The notes beneath the pieces were generated by a model. The model was not told the DNA's origin. It saw only the letters and a list, made by a program, of their open reading frames with translations, and made no database searches. The position numbers and the translations under genes are program-made. 64,000 nucleotides of DNA from Macrothele yani (lineage: Eukaryota > Arthropoda > Arachnida > Araneae > Macrothelidae): assembly GCA_039090855.1 (NCBI GenBank), contig CM077013.1, positions 143,737,240 to 143,801,239 of the forward strand. The letters run 5' to 3'. Positions 43,190 to 54,959 of the stretch are shown here, piece after piece; position 1 is the stretch's first letter; the number at the start of each line of letters is the position of its first letter.

Positions 43190-44420
43190 CACTATATTGA
43201 CAAAAGTCACCAGGCACCTAGAAGAGAAACACAAGATAGCATTTATTGAAAATACAGTAGTACGGTGTCGGTCCAGTTTGGCCTTAATGTATGCACTGAC
43301 TCTTCGAATCATGCTTTCGACAAGGTTTTGGAACACATCGATAGGTCAGCGCTTAAATTCAGTACATAATGCTGCGGCTAACTGTTGCTTAGTAGTAGGC
43401 CTTGGTTCCAAACTTCTTATGCGGCGCTCTAATCCATCGCATAGGTGCTCTATGGGATTAAGATCAGGGCTTTGTGCTGGCCAGTCCACACACGATACGG
43501 AATTTATCGTCAAACCACGCCATAACAGTTCTTGCTTTAAGGCTCAGTGCACTATCCTGCCGGTACCAACAATGCTCGGTTCCATAGTATATTGCCACAG
43601 AGTTGGTAGGACATAATTGTCCAGAATATCGAAGTAGACATGCTGGTTAACAGGTTTGTCCACGATAAAAAATATGTTGGGACCATACCACGAAAAACAC
43701 CCTCACACGAGTACACTGCCAGCTCCAAACTTGACCGTAAGAACAGTACACTGTGGTAAATAGCGTTATCCCGGCTGCCGCCATACCCGCACACGGCCAT
43801 TAGACTGATAGATCGTGTATCTGGATTCATCAGTCCATACGACCCGTTTAAATTGATCTACGGTCCTCGATAAATGTTCTTTACACCATACTAAACGACG
43901 AGTAGCATTCCGAGTGGAGATGAAAGCCTTATGAGTAGCTGTATGACCACGGTAACCCATGGAATAAAGTTCTCTGCGAATTTTACGTGTATATACCAAG
44001 GTTCCAGCATTTTTACTCACCTGTACACTGAGGTCTTGTGCAATACTTCGTCGATTAGCTGCAACGACTCTCCTGAGCCTTCGACACGCTCTATCACTGA
44101 TTTTCTTTGGTCTGCCGGTACGTTTTGCTGCTCCAGGCACACCATGTGTCTTCCACTTATTCAGTACATCCAAAACAGTTGACTTGGGTATGTTTAAACG
44201 CCTCTCGGTTTCTCTTATGGACAACCACTAATATCACACCCAACAATCTTTCCTTTCTCAAAATCAGTTCTCTCCCGCCGCAACATTTCGTGCGATATGA
44301 TCTCGGTTAGCTGCAGGCTTGTTTTTATAACGTTTGCAGATGTACCGAGCATCTTAACAACGCAGCGGATCCGTTCATTTGCTTTTAAAGGGGTGTCCGG
44401 TGACTTTTGTCAATATAGTG
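43190..44420 (-). mobile_element. Tc1-like transposon T5 (T-cact family) with TIRs
   Basis: 1231 bp; the left end cactatattgacaaaagtca and the right end tgacttttgtcaatatagtg are inverted repeats, with TA outside each. Same family as 11959-13155 and 9686-10566, opposite orientation. Confidence 0.92.
43230..44287 (-). pseudogene. Tc1-type transposase, frameshifted
   Basis: Minus strand. A decayed start near 44287 (LRRERTDFEKGKIVG), a slip, then 43766-44224 open with the DNA-binding region (MSIRETERRLNIPKSTVLDV; NRRSIAQDLSVQVSKN) and the first Asp (VVWTDESRYTIY), unaltered here. Beyond 43770 the frame is lost; degraded second-Asp and Glu regions follow towards 43250. Confidence 0.87.
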
Positions 44421-44835
44421 TATGTGAAGTGGTGTGTCTTAGATTTCGTCTAATGTTGCTGAATCAATAAAAGGTTGACTTAAGTTAGACTTCTGTATAT
44501 GCTTCCTCTGGCCGTAAAACTTTAATTTGAGCTATCCGGTATAATCAGTTGCGTGGCTTTTACTCTTCGTTTAACATCTATTCAGCCGGAAATCTTACAT
44601 AACGTAAAAAAGGGTTACGTTATATGTGCTATGGAACTAATCTGCAGGGAAGCTTCCATGCCCTTATGGGTCTTTTAACGGACTCCTCCTATCATTGTCT
44701 AAACCATTGAAAATATTTTCTTGGTGAGTCACCTGGCTTTTTCGAACTTGAATTCTAGTGGCTTGTTTTCTTCGATCATTGTCTACACAATTGCAAATAT
44801 TTTCTCAGTCACAACATTCGATGGTCATCTACTTT
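44421..44835. other. Unannotated sequence
   Basis: Two partial copies of a short block (cattgtctaaaccattg near 44693, cattgtctacacaattg near 44778). No gene. Confidence 0.4.
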
Positions 44836-45593
44836 GCTCTTCACTCTTTCCAACCATAGATTGAAGAAGCTTATAAGCTCCAGCTATGTCCGTCTGTCTG
44901 CATGTCTGTCTGTTCGTCCACAGGATAACTCGCGTAAAAATGGTTCGATTTCGATGAATTTTTAGTATGTAGTAGGGGACGACCTGGGAAGGAACCCATT
45001 TGAAAATGGGTGAAATGGGGTCAAAGGTCAGGACATAGGAGCTGATCCATTCCATCGCTCTTACGCGTCAAAACTTACGTAAAAATGCTTCGACTGCGAC
45101 AAAACTTCATCATGTTGTTCCGAGGATGTATTGAACTGGTTCTGATTAATATAATCAAAATAGGGTCAAAGGTCAGGGCACAGGATCGAGATTTATTCCA
45201 AAGTCATTATTCTCATAACTTGACTAAAAATACTTGTATTGCGACAAAACTTTAGTATGTTGTTTCATACTGAACCAATTCTGTTTCATATCATCGAAAT
45301 AAGGTCAAAGATCAGGGCACATGAGCGAGATTTATTCCACAGCCATTATACTCATAACTTGACTAAACATGCTTCTATTGCGACAAAACGTTAGTACTGT
45401 ATGTTGTTTCAGGGGTATACTGAACCAATTCCGTTTAATATCCTTGAAATGGGGTCAAAGGTCAGGGCACAAGAGCGAGATTGATTCCACAGCCATTATC
45501 CTCATAACTTAAGTAATAACTTGAGTAATTAATTCTGGTATGTTGGAAAGCCTATCATAACCAATGCATTGCATGATATTACTAACTTGTTAC
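44836..45593 (-). repeat. Right copy of long inverted repeat
   Basis: Inverted counterpart of 40728-41611, with the same 146-bp subunit structure (ggggtcaaaggtcagggcac blocks) and a tctg-rich stretch (44886-44920) at its inner end. Confidence 0.88.
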
Positions 45594-45940
45594 CGATGTG
45601 CAATCTCTTTTAAATCCAGAAGACCAACAGAAAACTGTCACACGTGAAGGTTACCGAAAGCCTGTGTCAAGCGTTTCAGTGAGTGGGATTCGTTTGTACC
45701 GATTTTAAGTTCGTACAGAACCATTGCACGAAAATGCTTTTTTCCAGTTCCGTGATCACTATTGTAATGACGTACGCATTAGATTGTTTCTATTATTTCT
45801 ACTCGCAATGGAGGAAAGATTGCGCTCACTACTTTCTCTCGTTCAAACAATGCAAAGAATTATTCTGCGCAACATTCCTTACCAGCAGATTTACGTTAGG
45901 TCAACATTAACTAAAAGTGTTAGCAGTTTCTGAGACAATA
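45594..45940. other. Unannotated sequence
   Basis: Two overlapping 69-75-codon frames, not recognised. Confidence 0.35.
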
Positions 45941-46126
45941 GTAAAACTATACTAGTAATCCGATTTATTGACGTAGGAATATATAAATAAACGTTTCCAA
46001 ACTTTCGCACACCAACTGCTTCTGTCTAACGTCCTTGAAAAAGCCATCTGGTTGATGTGCGAAAGCTTGGAAACGTTTATTTATATACTCCTACGTCAAT
46101 AAATCGGATTACTAGTATAGTTTTAC
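45941..46126. mobile_element. Hairpin MITE-like element
   Basis: 76-bp arms (45941-46016 and 46051-46126) that are almost perfect reverse complements (gtaaaactatactagtaatc ... gattactagtatagttttac) around a 34-bp loop. No coding. Superfamily not assigned; no clear target duplication. Confidence 0.8.
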
Positions 46127-47344
46127 AATTTTCTACATAAGTGGTGTATAGTTCCTCGTTATTAATTTAATATTTGATACGTCTTACTTTAGGAAGCGAG
46201 TAATAGCAGGTATCCGAAACATTGAATTTTACGGGTTTTCAGAACCCAGAATTTTCAAATGGAGCCCAAACCTGACTGAAAACGTTAAATCCGAAAATTT
46301 TCAGCATTCATTTTAATATACGATAATCGAGAATTCCAAAATTCTGTGAAAGGTTCAAGGTTCTAAACACTACATTACATCAGAATTTATCTTCGTGTTT
46401 GAGCATACGAGAGAGATAGAGAGAGAGAGACTACGATTCACCACAAAATACCTCTTTCATACCTGAACAGTTTTCTTCTCTCAAGTTTCCTGTTTCTTTT
46501 ATCAAAAAATGACGACTCTTCATGCGTTAACACAAGAAAATAAAAGTTCATGCTCTGTTGATTCAATAAGAATTATTTTTAACGATTTGATAAAATAAAT
46601 TTCCTGGGTAAGAAGTCAATAATTTCTGCATTGTTTATCTACGCCGTTTGATACGCCGTACCATCGTGCGCTACATCAGAACGTTTGATCCTGTTACGTG
46701 AATTACATGTGGTTCTTAATTGAAACTTTTACAGCCCATTGCAGATGAGTGAAGTATACTTAAATGCGCTTCAACGGATAATTTTGCTTCTTCAGAAATA
46801 AATTTACGAAAAAAACTTCTAACAGGAGGGAGAAGTAGGATCACATGAACTCATTCTTTCCTTCGCTCTCACGCAAGCACATTCATTTGGATGAATAAAT
46901 AAATTCACACAGTTAACACTAGTCTACAGAATTCTCCTTAATAACATTTGCTTTGTTTTGACAAACGTTGCAAATATTTTCGATGCTTATTCCAAATACG
47001 ATTCCAGTTTTATTCTTTCATTTAATTTTTTTTGTGCAAAACCATGTAGCGCTTTAGGCAGGGTATGTGTAAAATAGTAGGTTACAAAATAGGAAAAACC
47101 TTGAGATAAATAATGTAAATTACACTGGTAAACAAAATTAAAGTTTTGTTCTTGGCTCACGAGGGAAAATACCTGATCCCAATAGAATTTTGCAGACTGA
47201 ATTAAAAAACGTAGGTACTTTTTCTCGATCACCCACGATTTTGTTGTGACACCACTTTGAAGTGTGAAAGAAATGTGTATATTTACACACATTTAGGACC
47301 ATATTGAACGTACCTAAAATGTGACAGTTGTTGATTTCCTTCTG
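46127..47344. other. AT-rich filler with a short GA run
   Basis: GA microsatellite near 46411-46431. A 101-codon minus-strand frame at 46987-47292 has no recognisable domain. Confidence 0.4.
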
Positions 47345-47600
47345 TGCTTGGCCTCTGGAACATCCCTCTTCAGCGTCCAACAGTAATCAGCAAGCATTAT
47401 TGCATTCCATTGCTCCTGGTACCTCTTTTCCATGGCAGAGATGTCTTGGTAGAATCACTCCCAGTGTTCATCATTAACGGCACCCATATTTTCAGGGAAG
47501 AAATTCAGGTGGGAGTCCAAGAATTTATTTTGAGGGACATATTACTGCCCATATCTTTGTATGACTTTAAAAGTTCACCCACAATCTCACGGTAATTTGG
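47345..47600 (-). pseudogene. Fragment of a conserved repeat-borne protein family
   Basis: On the minus strand, in broken frames: YREIVGELLKSYKDMGSNMS, LKI, then the degraded block corresponding to ENMGAV, MEKRYQ, and finally MLADYCWTLKRDVPEAKH. This string of motifs is familiar from an uncharacterised protein family present in many copies in invertebrate genomes (from memory; name not certain). This copy has several stops and shifts. Confidence 0.5.
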
Positions 47601-48052
47601 GGCTTAAAATTTCTTAAAACATTTTGCACAATACTTTTAAATTTTCACTTCTCGTACAAGTGCTGGTTGGAGTAATATCAACTGAAAGAGGTCTGCACGG
47701 GTCCGGCCGGCAGCCTTGCATTCAGAGAGATATTTTTCCGGAGGGGCAATTGTAAATTTTGAGGGGGCTGAAACTTGTTGATGGACCGTGAGTATGGAAA
47801 TTCCCCAAAAATGTCTTTTCTTTGAGTTGTGTTAAAACATCCTCAGAGGTAATGACATACTCTCTTCTCAGTATTTTCTTCCTTAATCATCTAAAACTTC
47901 TAATCAAGACCTTTTCATCCCATGATATCTGGATGGAAAACAGAAATGATAGAAAAACGTGTAGTTTTTGTCTATCTCACTTCATTGTGTCTTTTTTATA
48001 GGGTAACCTAGCCCAAATATCTTACCTTCTTACTCCTAAGGTCAGTTTAATA
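47601..48052. other. Unannotated sequence
   Basis: May include further decayed upstream parts of the fragment at 47345-47600. TA at 48051-48052 is the target site of the next element. Confidence 0.35.
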
Positions 48053-49598
48053 CACTGGTGTGCAAAAATTAAGGACGAAGAGGAGAAATTTGCATAACGG
48101 CGGAACGAGCGGGCAAAACGGACCGAATGACCACTCAGAAGATAGACTAGGGTCCGGTACGGTAGGGCATGCGCATATATGCAGCATGACGTGGGGTGTC
48201 GGAAGGGTATAAAGCACACGGGCGGTGTACGCTCAGCAATTCGGTGAAAGCTATTGCACTGTGTACATCGGTTTGAAGGACGTTGAGTTGCTGCCACCGT
48301 GTGATATGGCCAACAGGCAATCCAATATACGACATCTGGATGACTTTAACCGATGTCGCGCCATTGGGAAGTTGGAAGAAGGTCGAAGTGTGACTAGTGA
48401 GGCCGAGGAGTCCCGGATCGCTCACAGCATCGTTTCACGAGCTTGGAGAGCATTTCAAACGACAGGAACAGATGTCCGAGAGTTTAGCAGTGGTCGTCCA
48501 CGAGCAACCACGGCGGCGGCCGACCGGTATATTGTCCTACAGGCGAGAAGAGACAGACGGCAGATAGCGAGAGAAATCGCAAGGCACATGCAACAGAAAA
48601 CTGGACGTCCGTTATCGCGTTTTACCGTGGTGCAGGAGACTGAACAAAGGTGGTATATTTGCACGACGACCAGTACGGTGTGTGTCATTAACGCCTGCTC
48701 ATCGGAGACAGCCGTTTCTGTGGTGCCAGGAACACAAGAACTGGACACATCGGCAATGGGGTTGAGTTCTCTTTATGAATGAGAGCCGATTTAGTCTGAC
48801 GAGCGATTCTGGACGTATACACATATGGAGAGAGCAGGGAATACGCAATCACAACTCCAACATCATCGAAAGGGACTGGTTTGGAGGTGGCGGAGTTCTC
48901 CTTTGGGGCAGTATCATGCTTGGTAGCCGTACTGACCTCCACATCTTCCAAGGAGGCTTAGTCACTGGTGTCGGCTATTGTACCGAGGTTCTCCTGCCTC
49001 ACGTGTGTCTGTTTAGAGGTGCTGTGGGTCCTGAGTTCTTCTTCTTGGACGACAACGTTACACCTCATCGTACAGTGGCTGTCGCAGGCCTGTTGGAGAG
49101 TAAAGATATTCAACACATGGATTGGCCCGCAAGGTCCCCGGACCTAAATCCAATCGAACACGTGTGAGACCTTCTCGGGAGACGCTTGGCAGCACGTCAC
49201 CAGCCGCCAGCAACGATTCTGCAGCTGCAGTTGGCTCTACAAGAGGAATGGGCCGCGATGCCTCAACAGCTGCTTGACAACCTCGTCCTCAGCATGGAAA
49301 GACGTTGTAAATCCTGCAACGCAGTCAGGGGTGATCATTTCGCCTACTAAAGACTCGATTTTTCTTGGCAGCCGTCTGTCACATGGACGCTTCTGTCTTC
49401 TGTCCAGTTGTGCTCGAAGCTACCTTTTCAATAAAGTGCCTTTGTATCCTTTGGATTCCTTGTTTGGACGGTTTTTCTCACTTGTCCCATATTCTTACAT
49501 CTTGGGGATCTTATGGTATGATTTGAGTTGATGTGGAGCACTTCTGCACGACGTTACATTCGAAAAACCGTTTCTTCGTTAATGTTTGCACGCCAGTG
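48053..49598 (+). mobile_element. Tc1-like transposon T13 with TIRs
   Basis: 1546 bp; the left end cactggtgtgcaaaaattaa and the right end ttaatgtttgcacgccagtg are inverted repeats, with TA outside each. The TIRs differ from T1 although the encoded transposases are related. Confidence 0.9.
48306..49350 (+). pseudogene. Tc1-type transposase, catalytic Asp lost
   Basis: Start at 48306 (MANRQSNIRHLDDFNRCRAI). Helix-turn-helix segments EEGRSVTSEAEESRIAHSIV and RRQIAREIARHMQQKTGRPL. A frameshift near 48760. The first catalytic motif reads LFMNESRFSL where the relative T1 has PFSDESRYSL, so Asp is replaced by Asn. Second Asp intact in FLDDNVTPHR, Glu intact in NPIEHV. The Trp that normally follows is a TGA stop. 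The C-terminus reaches a stop at 49348-49350. Confidence 0.88.
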
Positions 49599-49805
49599 TA
49601 CTTGAAGTCAGACATTCTGTTCCTAATCTCCTCTTCCACTGCATTAGTTTTTAATCAAGTTACACAAAACTACAATTCCAACGAACCAACTCTGGAACTT
49701 TTTGACTTCTCTAGATAAGACATTCGATAAAAGTGACTATAAGAAACTGCTTGAAAAATCATGTAACATTAATATTAGAGTTGAATCATGCAAATTATTT
49801 TAGAG

Positions 49806-50230
49806 TTTAAAGGAAAAGCCTTTGTCAAAATATTACACTGTAACCAGGGGATCATAAATTTCACAGGAATAAATTTTGGGACCTATTTTGAATGTAGTGA
49901 GTCTGAATCATTTCCCCTTTTATTAGCACTTATTTGAGGACTATCTCTTCACTTTTCCACAATTCCGTGCAGCGGAATACATGATTCAGGACTCTCTCAA
50001 TCGCTTCATAGCTGTCCCATACGAAGAAATATCCGAGCTAGGGTTTAGGACTTCACTTTTCTGCGAGGGGGTAAATGGACAATGATCTTTGTGGGAGACA
50101 TGAAGAAATTCTCACATCTTATGGAGAGAGTTTCCACGTTGGGTCGAAGAGATGCTGATAGGTCACGAGGTTAGTAGCAGAGAGAAGGCAATTAAAAATT
50201 AACTCCCACACCTTCTGCAGGGAGTGGCCG
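49806..50230. repeat. 420-bp dispersed repeat, copy 1
   Basis: Shares its full length with 51507-51938: ttacactgtaaccaggggat, ggggtaaatggacaatgatc and cacgttgggtcgaagag occur in the same order in both. Not coding. Confidence 0.85.
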
Positions 50231-50684
50231 AGGTAAGATGAAGAACGAAAGCGATTTAGGATCGACGCTCGAGAAGTGAGCGGTTGGAAAGGTTTACTTC
50301 CAAATGGAAGATATGGCGGTAGAAGGAATGAATGTTCTCGTCAAAACAGAATGAAAAGCAAAGTCGGAAACGATAACCCAGCAGTGAGATAACTGAAGAA
50401 AAGCTATTTAATACAGAAACAGATCAACGTGTTAATAATATAGAGAAACGCAAGGTAATGACGAAAATGCTTGAAACATCTTCTCCATGACTTCACAGAA
50501 TAAACATATTCATCACTGCAAAAGAAAGAATTTTAATTTCAGCCGGTATTTTATTCATTGGTTTCATCATCTGGGGGAAAATGCAGGTAAAACCCCGAAA
50601 CTTCGAAATTCTCAAGTGAAGTTTTAACGAACCCTTCACACAGGGCACTAAACTATAAATCAGTGAACAGCCCCGTAACAACAC
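50231..50684. other. Unannotated sequence
   Basis: No recognised feature. Confidence 0.4.
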
Positions 50685-50862
50685 CGTAGACATAACAGTA
50701 GATAATTCAGGAGGCTGCCTTAAAACAACGTAGACATAACAGTAGATAATTCAGGAGGCTGCTTTAAAACAACGTATATATAACAGTAGGTAATTTAGGA
50801 GGCTGCCTTAAAACAACGTAGACATAACGGTAGGTAACTCAGGAGGCTGCCTTAAAACCGAA
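50685..50862. repeat. 44-bp tandem repeat, four copies
   Basis: Unit cgtagacataacagtagata, attcaggaggctgccttaaa, acaa repeated four times with few changes. Confidence 0.9.
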
Positions 50863-51033
50863 AGAAAAGTCAGTAGGTTCCTGTGATATACAGAGATCTA
50901 TCAGCAGATCTGTAGACAAGAGTCAAAATCGGCGGATCTACTTACAAATCAGTGGGAAGGCAAATCTGGAAGGGAGTCACTGATTTATAAAAACAAATGA
51001 TCTGCGTGGAACGGAATACGAAAACAGGAATTT

Positions 51034-51106
51034 GTCGGTGACTAGAATCGAGTTCGGGTCTTCTCGCTCCGGAGTAAGTTCCTCTAACCGACTAATCTAC
51101 ACCGAC
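51034..51106 (-). other. tRNA-like sequence in TRIM-2 LTR1
   Basis: 73 nt; acceptor GTCGGTG pairs perfectly with CACCGAC. A-box region TAGATTAGTCGG; B box decayed here. The copy in LTR4 (51996-52068) keeps TAGCTTAGTCGG and GGTTCGATCG. The anticodon-loop core CTCCGGA matches TRIM-1's TTCCGGA, suggesting common descent. Confidence 0.7.
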
Positions 51107-51506
51107 GGAATGTATCGCTACAGATTTGTCGTCTTGTCACGTGCTTCACCCCTGTAGTACGTCACATAATCTCCCCTTAATTGTTTTAAAGAAAAGAAGG
51201 AACCTTTCATTAATTCCAGACGATGTGTGGAACGAAAATGACACATTTTTCGAAGAACGCTACGGCCAGTAAGTAGATCCACCTTTACGTTCGGGCGCCA
51301 ATGTGAAAACAGGAATTTCTCGCTCCGGAACGGGTTTCTCTAACCGACTAAGCTACACCGACGGAATTTATAGGAAGGAAAGAGGAACCTTTCATTAATT
51401 CCACACGATGTGTGGATCGAACATCACACATTTTTCGAAGAACACAACGGCCAATAGATCCAGCTTTACGTTCGGGCGACAATGCGGAAACAGGAATTTG
51501 TCGGTG

Positions 51507-51938
51507 GAAAATATAGGAAAAGTATCTGTCAAAATATTACACTGTAACCAGGGGATCATAAATTTCACAGGAATAAATTTTGGTAATTATTTTGAATGTA
51601 GTGTGTTTGAATCATTTCCCCCTTTTCTTAGCGCTAATTTGGAGACTATCCCTCATCCCCCACCCTCCTCCCCAATTCCGTGCAGCTGCGTAAATGACGC
51701 AGGACTCTCTCATTCTCTTCATATCTGTCCCATAGGAAGAAATAACCGAGTTAGGATTTAGGACTTCACTTTTCTGCGAGGGGGTAAATGGACAATGATC
51801 TTTGTGGGACGCATGAAGAAATTCTCACATCTTATAGAGAGAGTTTTCACGTTGGGTCGAAGAGCTGCTGATAGGTCACGGGGTCAGCAGCACAGAGAAG
51901 GCAATTAGAAGTTAAATCCCACGCCTTCTGCGGGGAGA
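51507..51938. repeat. 420-bp dispersed repeat, copy 2
   Basis: Second copy of 49806-50230, lodged inside the TRIM-2 cluster between an LTR stub and an internal region. Confidence 0.85.
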
Positions 51939-52141
51939 ACCCTATGGTCAGTAGGTTCACCTTTACTTTAGGGCGCCAATGTGAAAACAGGAATTTGTCG
52001 GTGACGTCGATCGAACCAGCGTCTTCTCGCTCCGGAGTGAGTTATTCTAACCGACTAAGCTAACCCGACGGAATCGCTGCAGATTTGTCGTCTTGACAAA
52101 TGCCTCACCTCTGTAGTACGTCATAAAGAGATATTTTTTAA

Positions 52142-52361
52142 TTTTATTATTTGATTGGAGGTTTAACGACCACCGTGAGCAACTCAATGGGCTATAAGCA
52201 GTCGCCCATCCCTAATTTAGGGTCACTGGTTCCAGGGAAGGCAGGGATCCAGTGCCGTAAGACAAACACAACATCCATGCCTCACCGGGATTCAAACCCG
52301 GATACCTTTCGGACGAATGATCAGAGGCCATCGCTTAGACCACTGCGCCACCGGGACGGCG
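52142..52361 (-). mobile_element. SINE-1 copy (tRNA-derived)
   Basis: Complete minus-strand copy (head ending gccaccgggacggc; B box as ggattcaaacccgg). The flanks aaagagata and aaggagatta are only loosely similar, so the target duplication is uncertain. Confidence 0.9.
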
Positions 52362-53279
52362 ACAAGGAGATTAAAAGCGCTCTGAATCTCAGCTGTTGCT
52401 AGACTGAAAACTGCAAAAATCTACTTGAAAACAATCAAAAAGCTTTTATTCAAACAAAAGAAGTCCTAATTTTTGAAAATATCCCTGCATTTACGTTGCA
52501 ATACTTCTCTTTCCTTCCCTACCTTTATCAAACGGAGGAAGCCATCAATAATCATTTTACAATGTCGGCGAAGATGTAATTCTGGAAGAGAGAGAGAGAG
52601 AGAGAGAGAGAGCTATAACGTTGGTAAATAATCGGAATCCTGAATAAAACGCCAAAACAATACAGGTCATGGCATTTCGATTTTTGAAATATCTAGGGAA
52701 TAAAAACACGATTCATTTCCTGAAAGAACTCATCAGAAACGCCTGCCGAATGGAAGCTTTGACGCATTTTTTTCAGCGAGAGGTGTGATCATCCTCTCTT
52801 TATCAGACCAGAAAAACATCAATAAACGTTCTGAACGGAAACGACATTATAAAAACCTGCTACACACCGATATATTCGTGTCAAATCCGACCTGAAATAG
52901 AATTTTTAATACATTCTTCTTTGAGGACTTTTTCTTCCCCTTTTCTTACTTAATCCCAGTCATTCCTCACAGCAAACTTTCTGCCGTTATGCTTCCCACA
53001 ATCTATCATCAAAAATAATAGCATCCGTAATTACTGCTTACAGATTTCCCTGCCACTTTTTCCCTGTGTCTCCGAAACCAATCTACATTCTGACGTTCCG
53101 CAGTAGTTTTCCTTTTTTTTTTTTTTTATCCTTTGAAAAACATTTTTAATCCCTGTTTCCACTAGTCCGGCTTCCCAGGATCTGAAAGTAATCAAGAAGT
53201 AATTACACTCCACGCGAGCATTAATTTTTCCAGCACTCTCAAACCACTTGAGTACTTTCTCTTCGTGTTTTCTCGCCCC

Positions 53280-53325
<46 letters not shown>

Positions 53326-53829
53326 ACTGCCCCCGTCACTTACTCTTGTGCATGTGAGTTTGGGGTGGGAAACTGAAATGTAGAGGAAGGACAACAAAGT
53401 TTCTTCTCGTGCTTAGTCCGAAGAAGAGTAATTTAAGATATCAAGAAAAATGTCCAAATTTTTGTTTCCTGACAGCTACTTAACCACATCTCGACATTTT
53501 AACTCAAACTTCACATATACTTTACAAAAGCTTAAAATAAAGGACATTTGCTGTTAAAAGTGCTCATCATCGCGCTCTTCACTGCGGTAGAATATAATTT
53601 TATGAAAGTGGGCAGCTAAAAGCCAGAGTTTAATATTAAGGTCTTCGCTTTATTTCAAACAAAATTGTAATCAAGCTTTCATACATTTTGATACGGAAAA
53701 TATTTTTATATTTGATATTCTAAGTGTACCACTCTGTCCATTTCGATACTTGTATATTTCCGACAGTAGTGAAGTAAATCCTAAGTAAAAAAATCGATAT
53801 AACAAAAATGGGTAAGAGAAATACAGGGC
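52362..53829. other. Filler with GA and CT microsatellites
   Basis: (GA)n at about 52585-52612 and (CT)n at 53286-53323. No gene or element recognised. Confidence 0.5.
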
Positions 53830-54951
53830 CTGACAGCTAGAGATATTGCCACACCACGAAGACGTGAATGCAGCGCCATGCAAATTGCAAGGTGGGTGCA
53901 CACGTGCAAGTTATACAAATGATTGCATTTGCAGGCCAATCACACGAACGGGGGCGCGGAATATAAGCGGACTGCCAGCCCGTGAGGCCATCAGTCGAAA
54001 CGTCGTCACGGCAGACAGAAGCGAGTGGTTCTGCTGTAACCATATCTGGAGAACGAACAAGAGGGTGCCAATGCCGTTAAAACGCCGTCTTACGCGATTT
54101 TATCAAACGGATGAGCTCACGAGAGGTGTCATCGTAGGTTTTCGTACCGTCGGATGGTCGTTGCGTCGTATTGCGGAAGAAACGCTACACGAGGCCAAAA
54201 CTGGCGGTCGCATTTGGAGACAGTGGCCCCATGAAGGGTCTACGCCACGTCGTAGAGGTGCCGAAGTACGGAGACGGACGTATGTGCGCACCGGTTGTCG
54301 CATCCAACGTCATGTTGTAGCGGACCCACAGGCCATAACAGGCGACATTTTACGGTGTGTACGGGGATGCTTGATGCTCCGATATCGACGCGGACAGTGT
54401 CGTGCCTATTGGCTGCGTCTGGTTTGCTGTGCAGCCGTGCGCTGCGAAGGCTACCCTTAACAGGGAGCCATCGTCGTCACCGCTTGGGTTGGTGTCACGC
54501 CAGAGCTGCGTGTGGTGCCGAATGGAACAGTGTGGTGTTCAGCGACGAGTTACGGTCTGTCTCAAAACGGATGGTCACCGTGTGAGATTCTGGAGGTGAC
54601 GTGGCTAATGGGCGGATTCCTCTGCCATTGTAGAGCGCCACACGGCCCTGCCGGCAACGTGAAATCATGGTGTGAGATGCTATCAGCGCCAAGAGCAGCT
54701 CATCGCTGCTATGCATTATGGGCACATTAACGGCACGTGGCTATGTTGACGAGCTGCTGCGGCCCTTGGCACTACTGTATCTGCAAGGCATCCCAAACGC
54801 CGTTTTTCAACAGTATAACGCCCGGCCGCATACCTCTCGGATCAGCATGAATGCTTTACACGGTGTGAAGATGCTTACGTGGCCAGCACGTTCCCCCGAA
54901 CTCTCGCCCATCGAGCATCTGTGCGACACGATTGGTCGTCGGTTGAGTACC
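53830..54951 (+). pseudogene. Tc1-type transposase, 5' part
   Basis: The protein starts near 54072 (MPLKRRLTRFYQTDELTRGV). DNA-binding segments: GWSLRRIAEET and DPQAITGDILR. First Asp in VVFSDELRSVS in a shifted frame. The second catalytic motif reads FQQYNARPHTSRI, Asp replaced by Tyr. Glu in SPIEHLCDTIGRRLSTLPS. At least three frameshifts. The gene is interrupted by the insertion at 54960 and its last part is found at 57684-57875. Confidence 0.87.
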
Positions 54952-54959
54952 CTCCCATC

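Larger units (their letters stand above)
51020..52124 (-). mobile_element. TRIM-2 cluster (tRNA-bearing LTRs), rearranged
   Basis: Related to TRIM-1 but with different LTRs. On the minus strand, LTR1 (51020-51166) starts TGTGACGTACTAC and carries a 73-nt tRNA-like module. The purine tract AAGGGGAGATTA abuts it, and the primer-binding-site complement gttcgggcgcca lies at 51289-51300. A shortened LTR (about 51304-51370), a second internal region (binding-site complement 51470-51481, one mismatch) and an LTR stub (51485-51506) follow. A 420-bp repeat intrudes, then come another internal end (51940-51980) and LTR4 (51981-52124). No coding sequence. Confidence 0.78.

Noticed and set aside
52151..52402. 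Frames such as MIGGLTTTVSNSMGYKQSP (also at 4375 and 34787)
   Set aside because: They are translations of SINE-1 body sequence, recurring wherever the SINE lies in that orientation.
53031..53339. 102-codon minus-strand frame with RERERERER run
   Set aside because: Product of the CT microsatellite.
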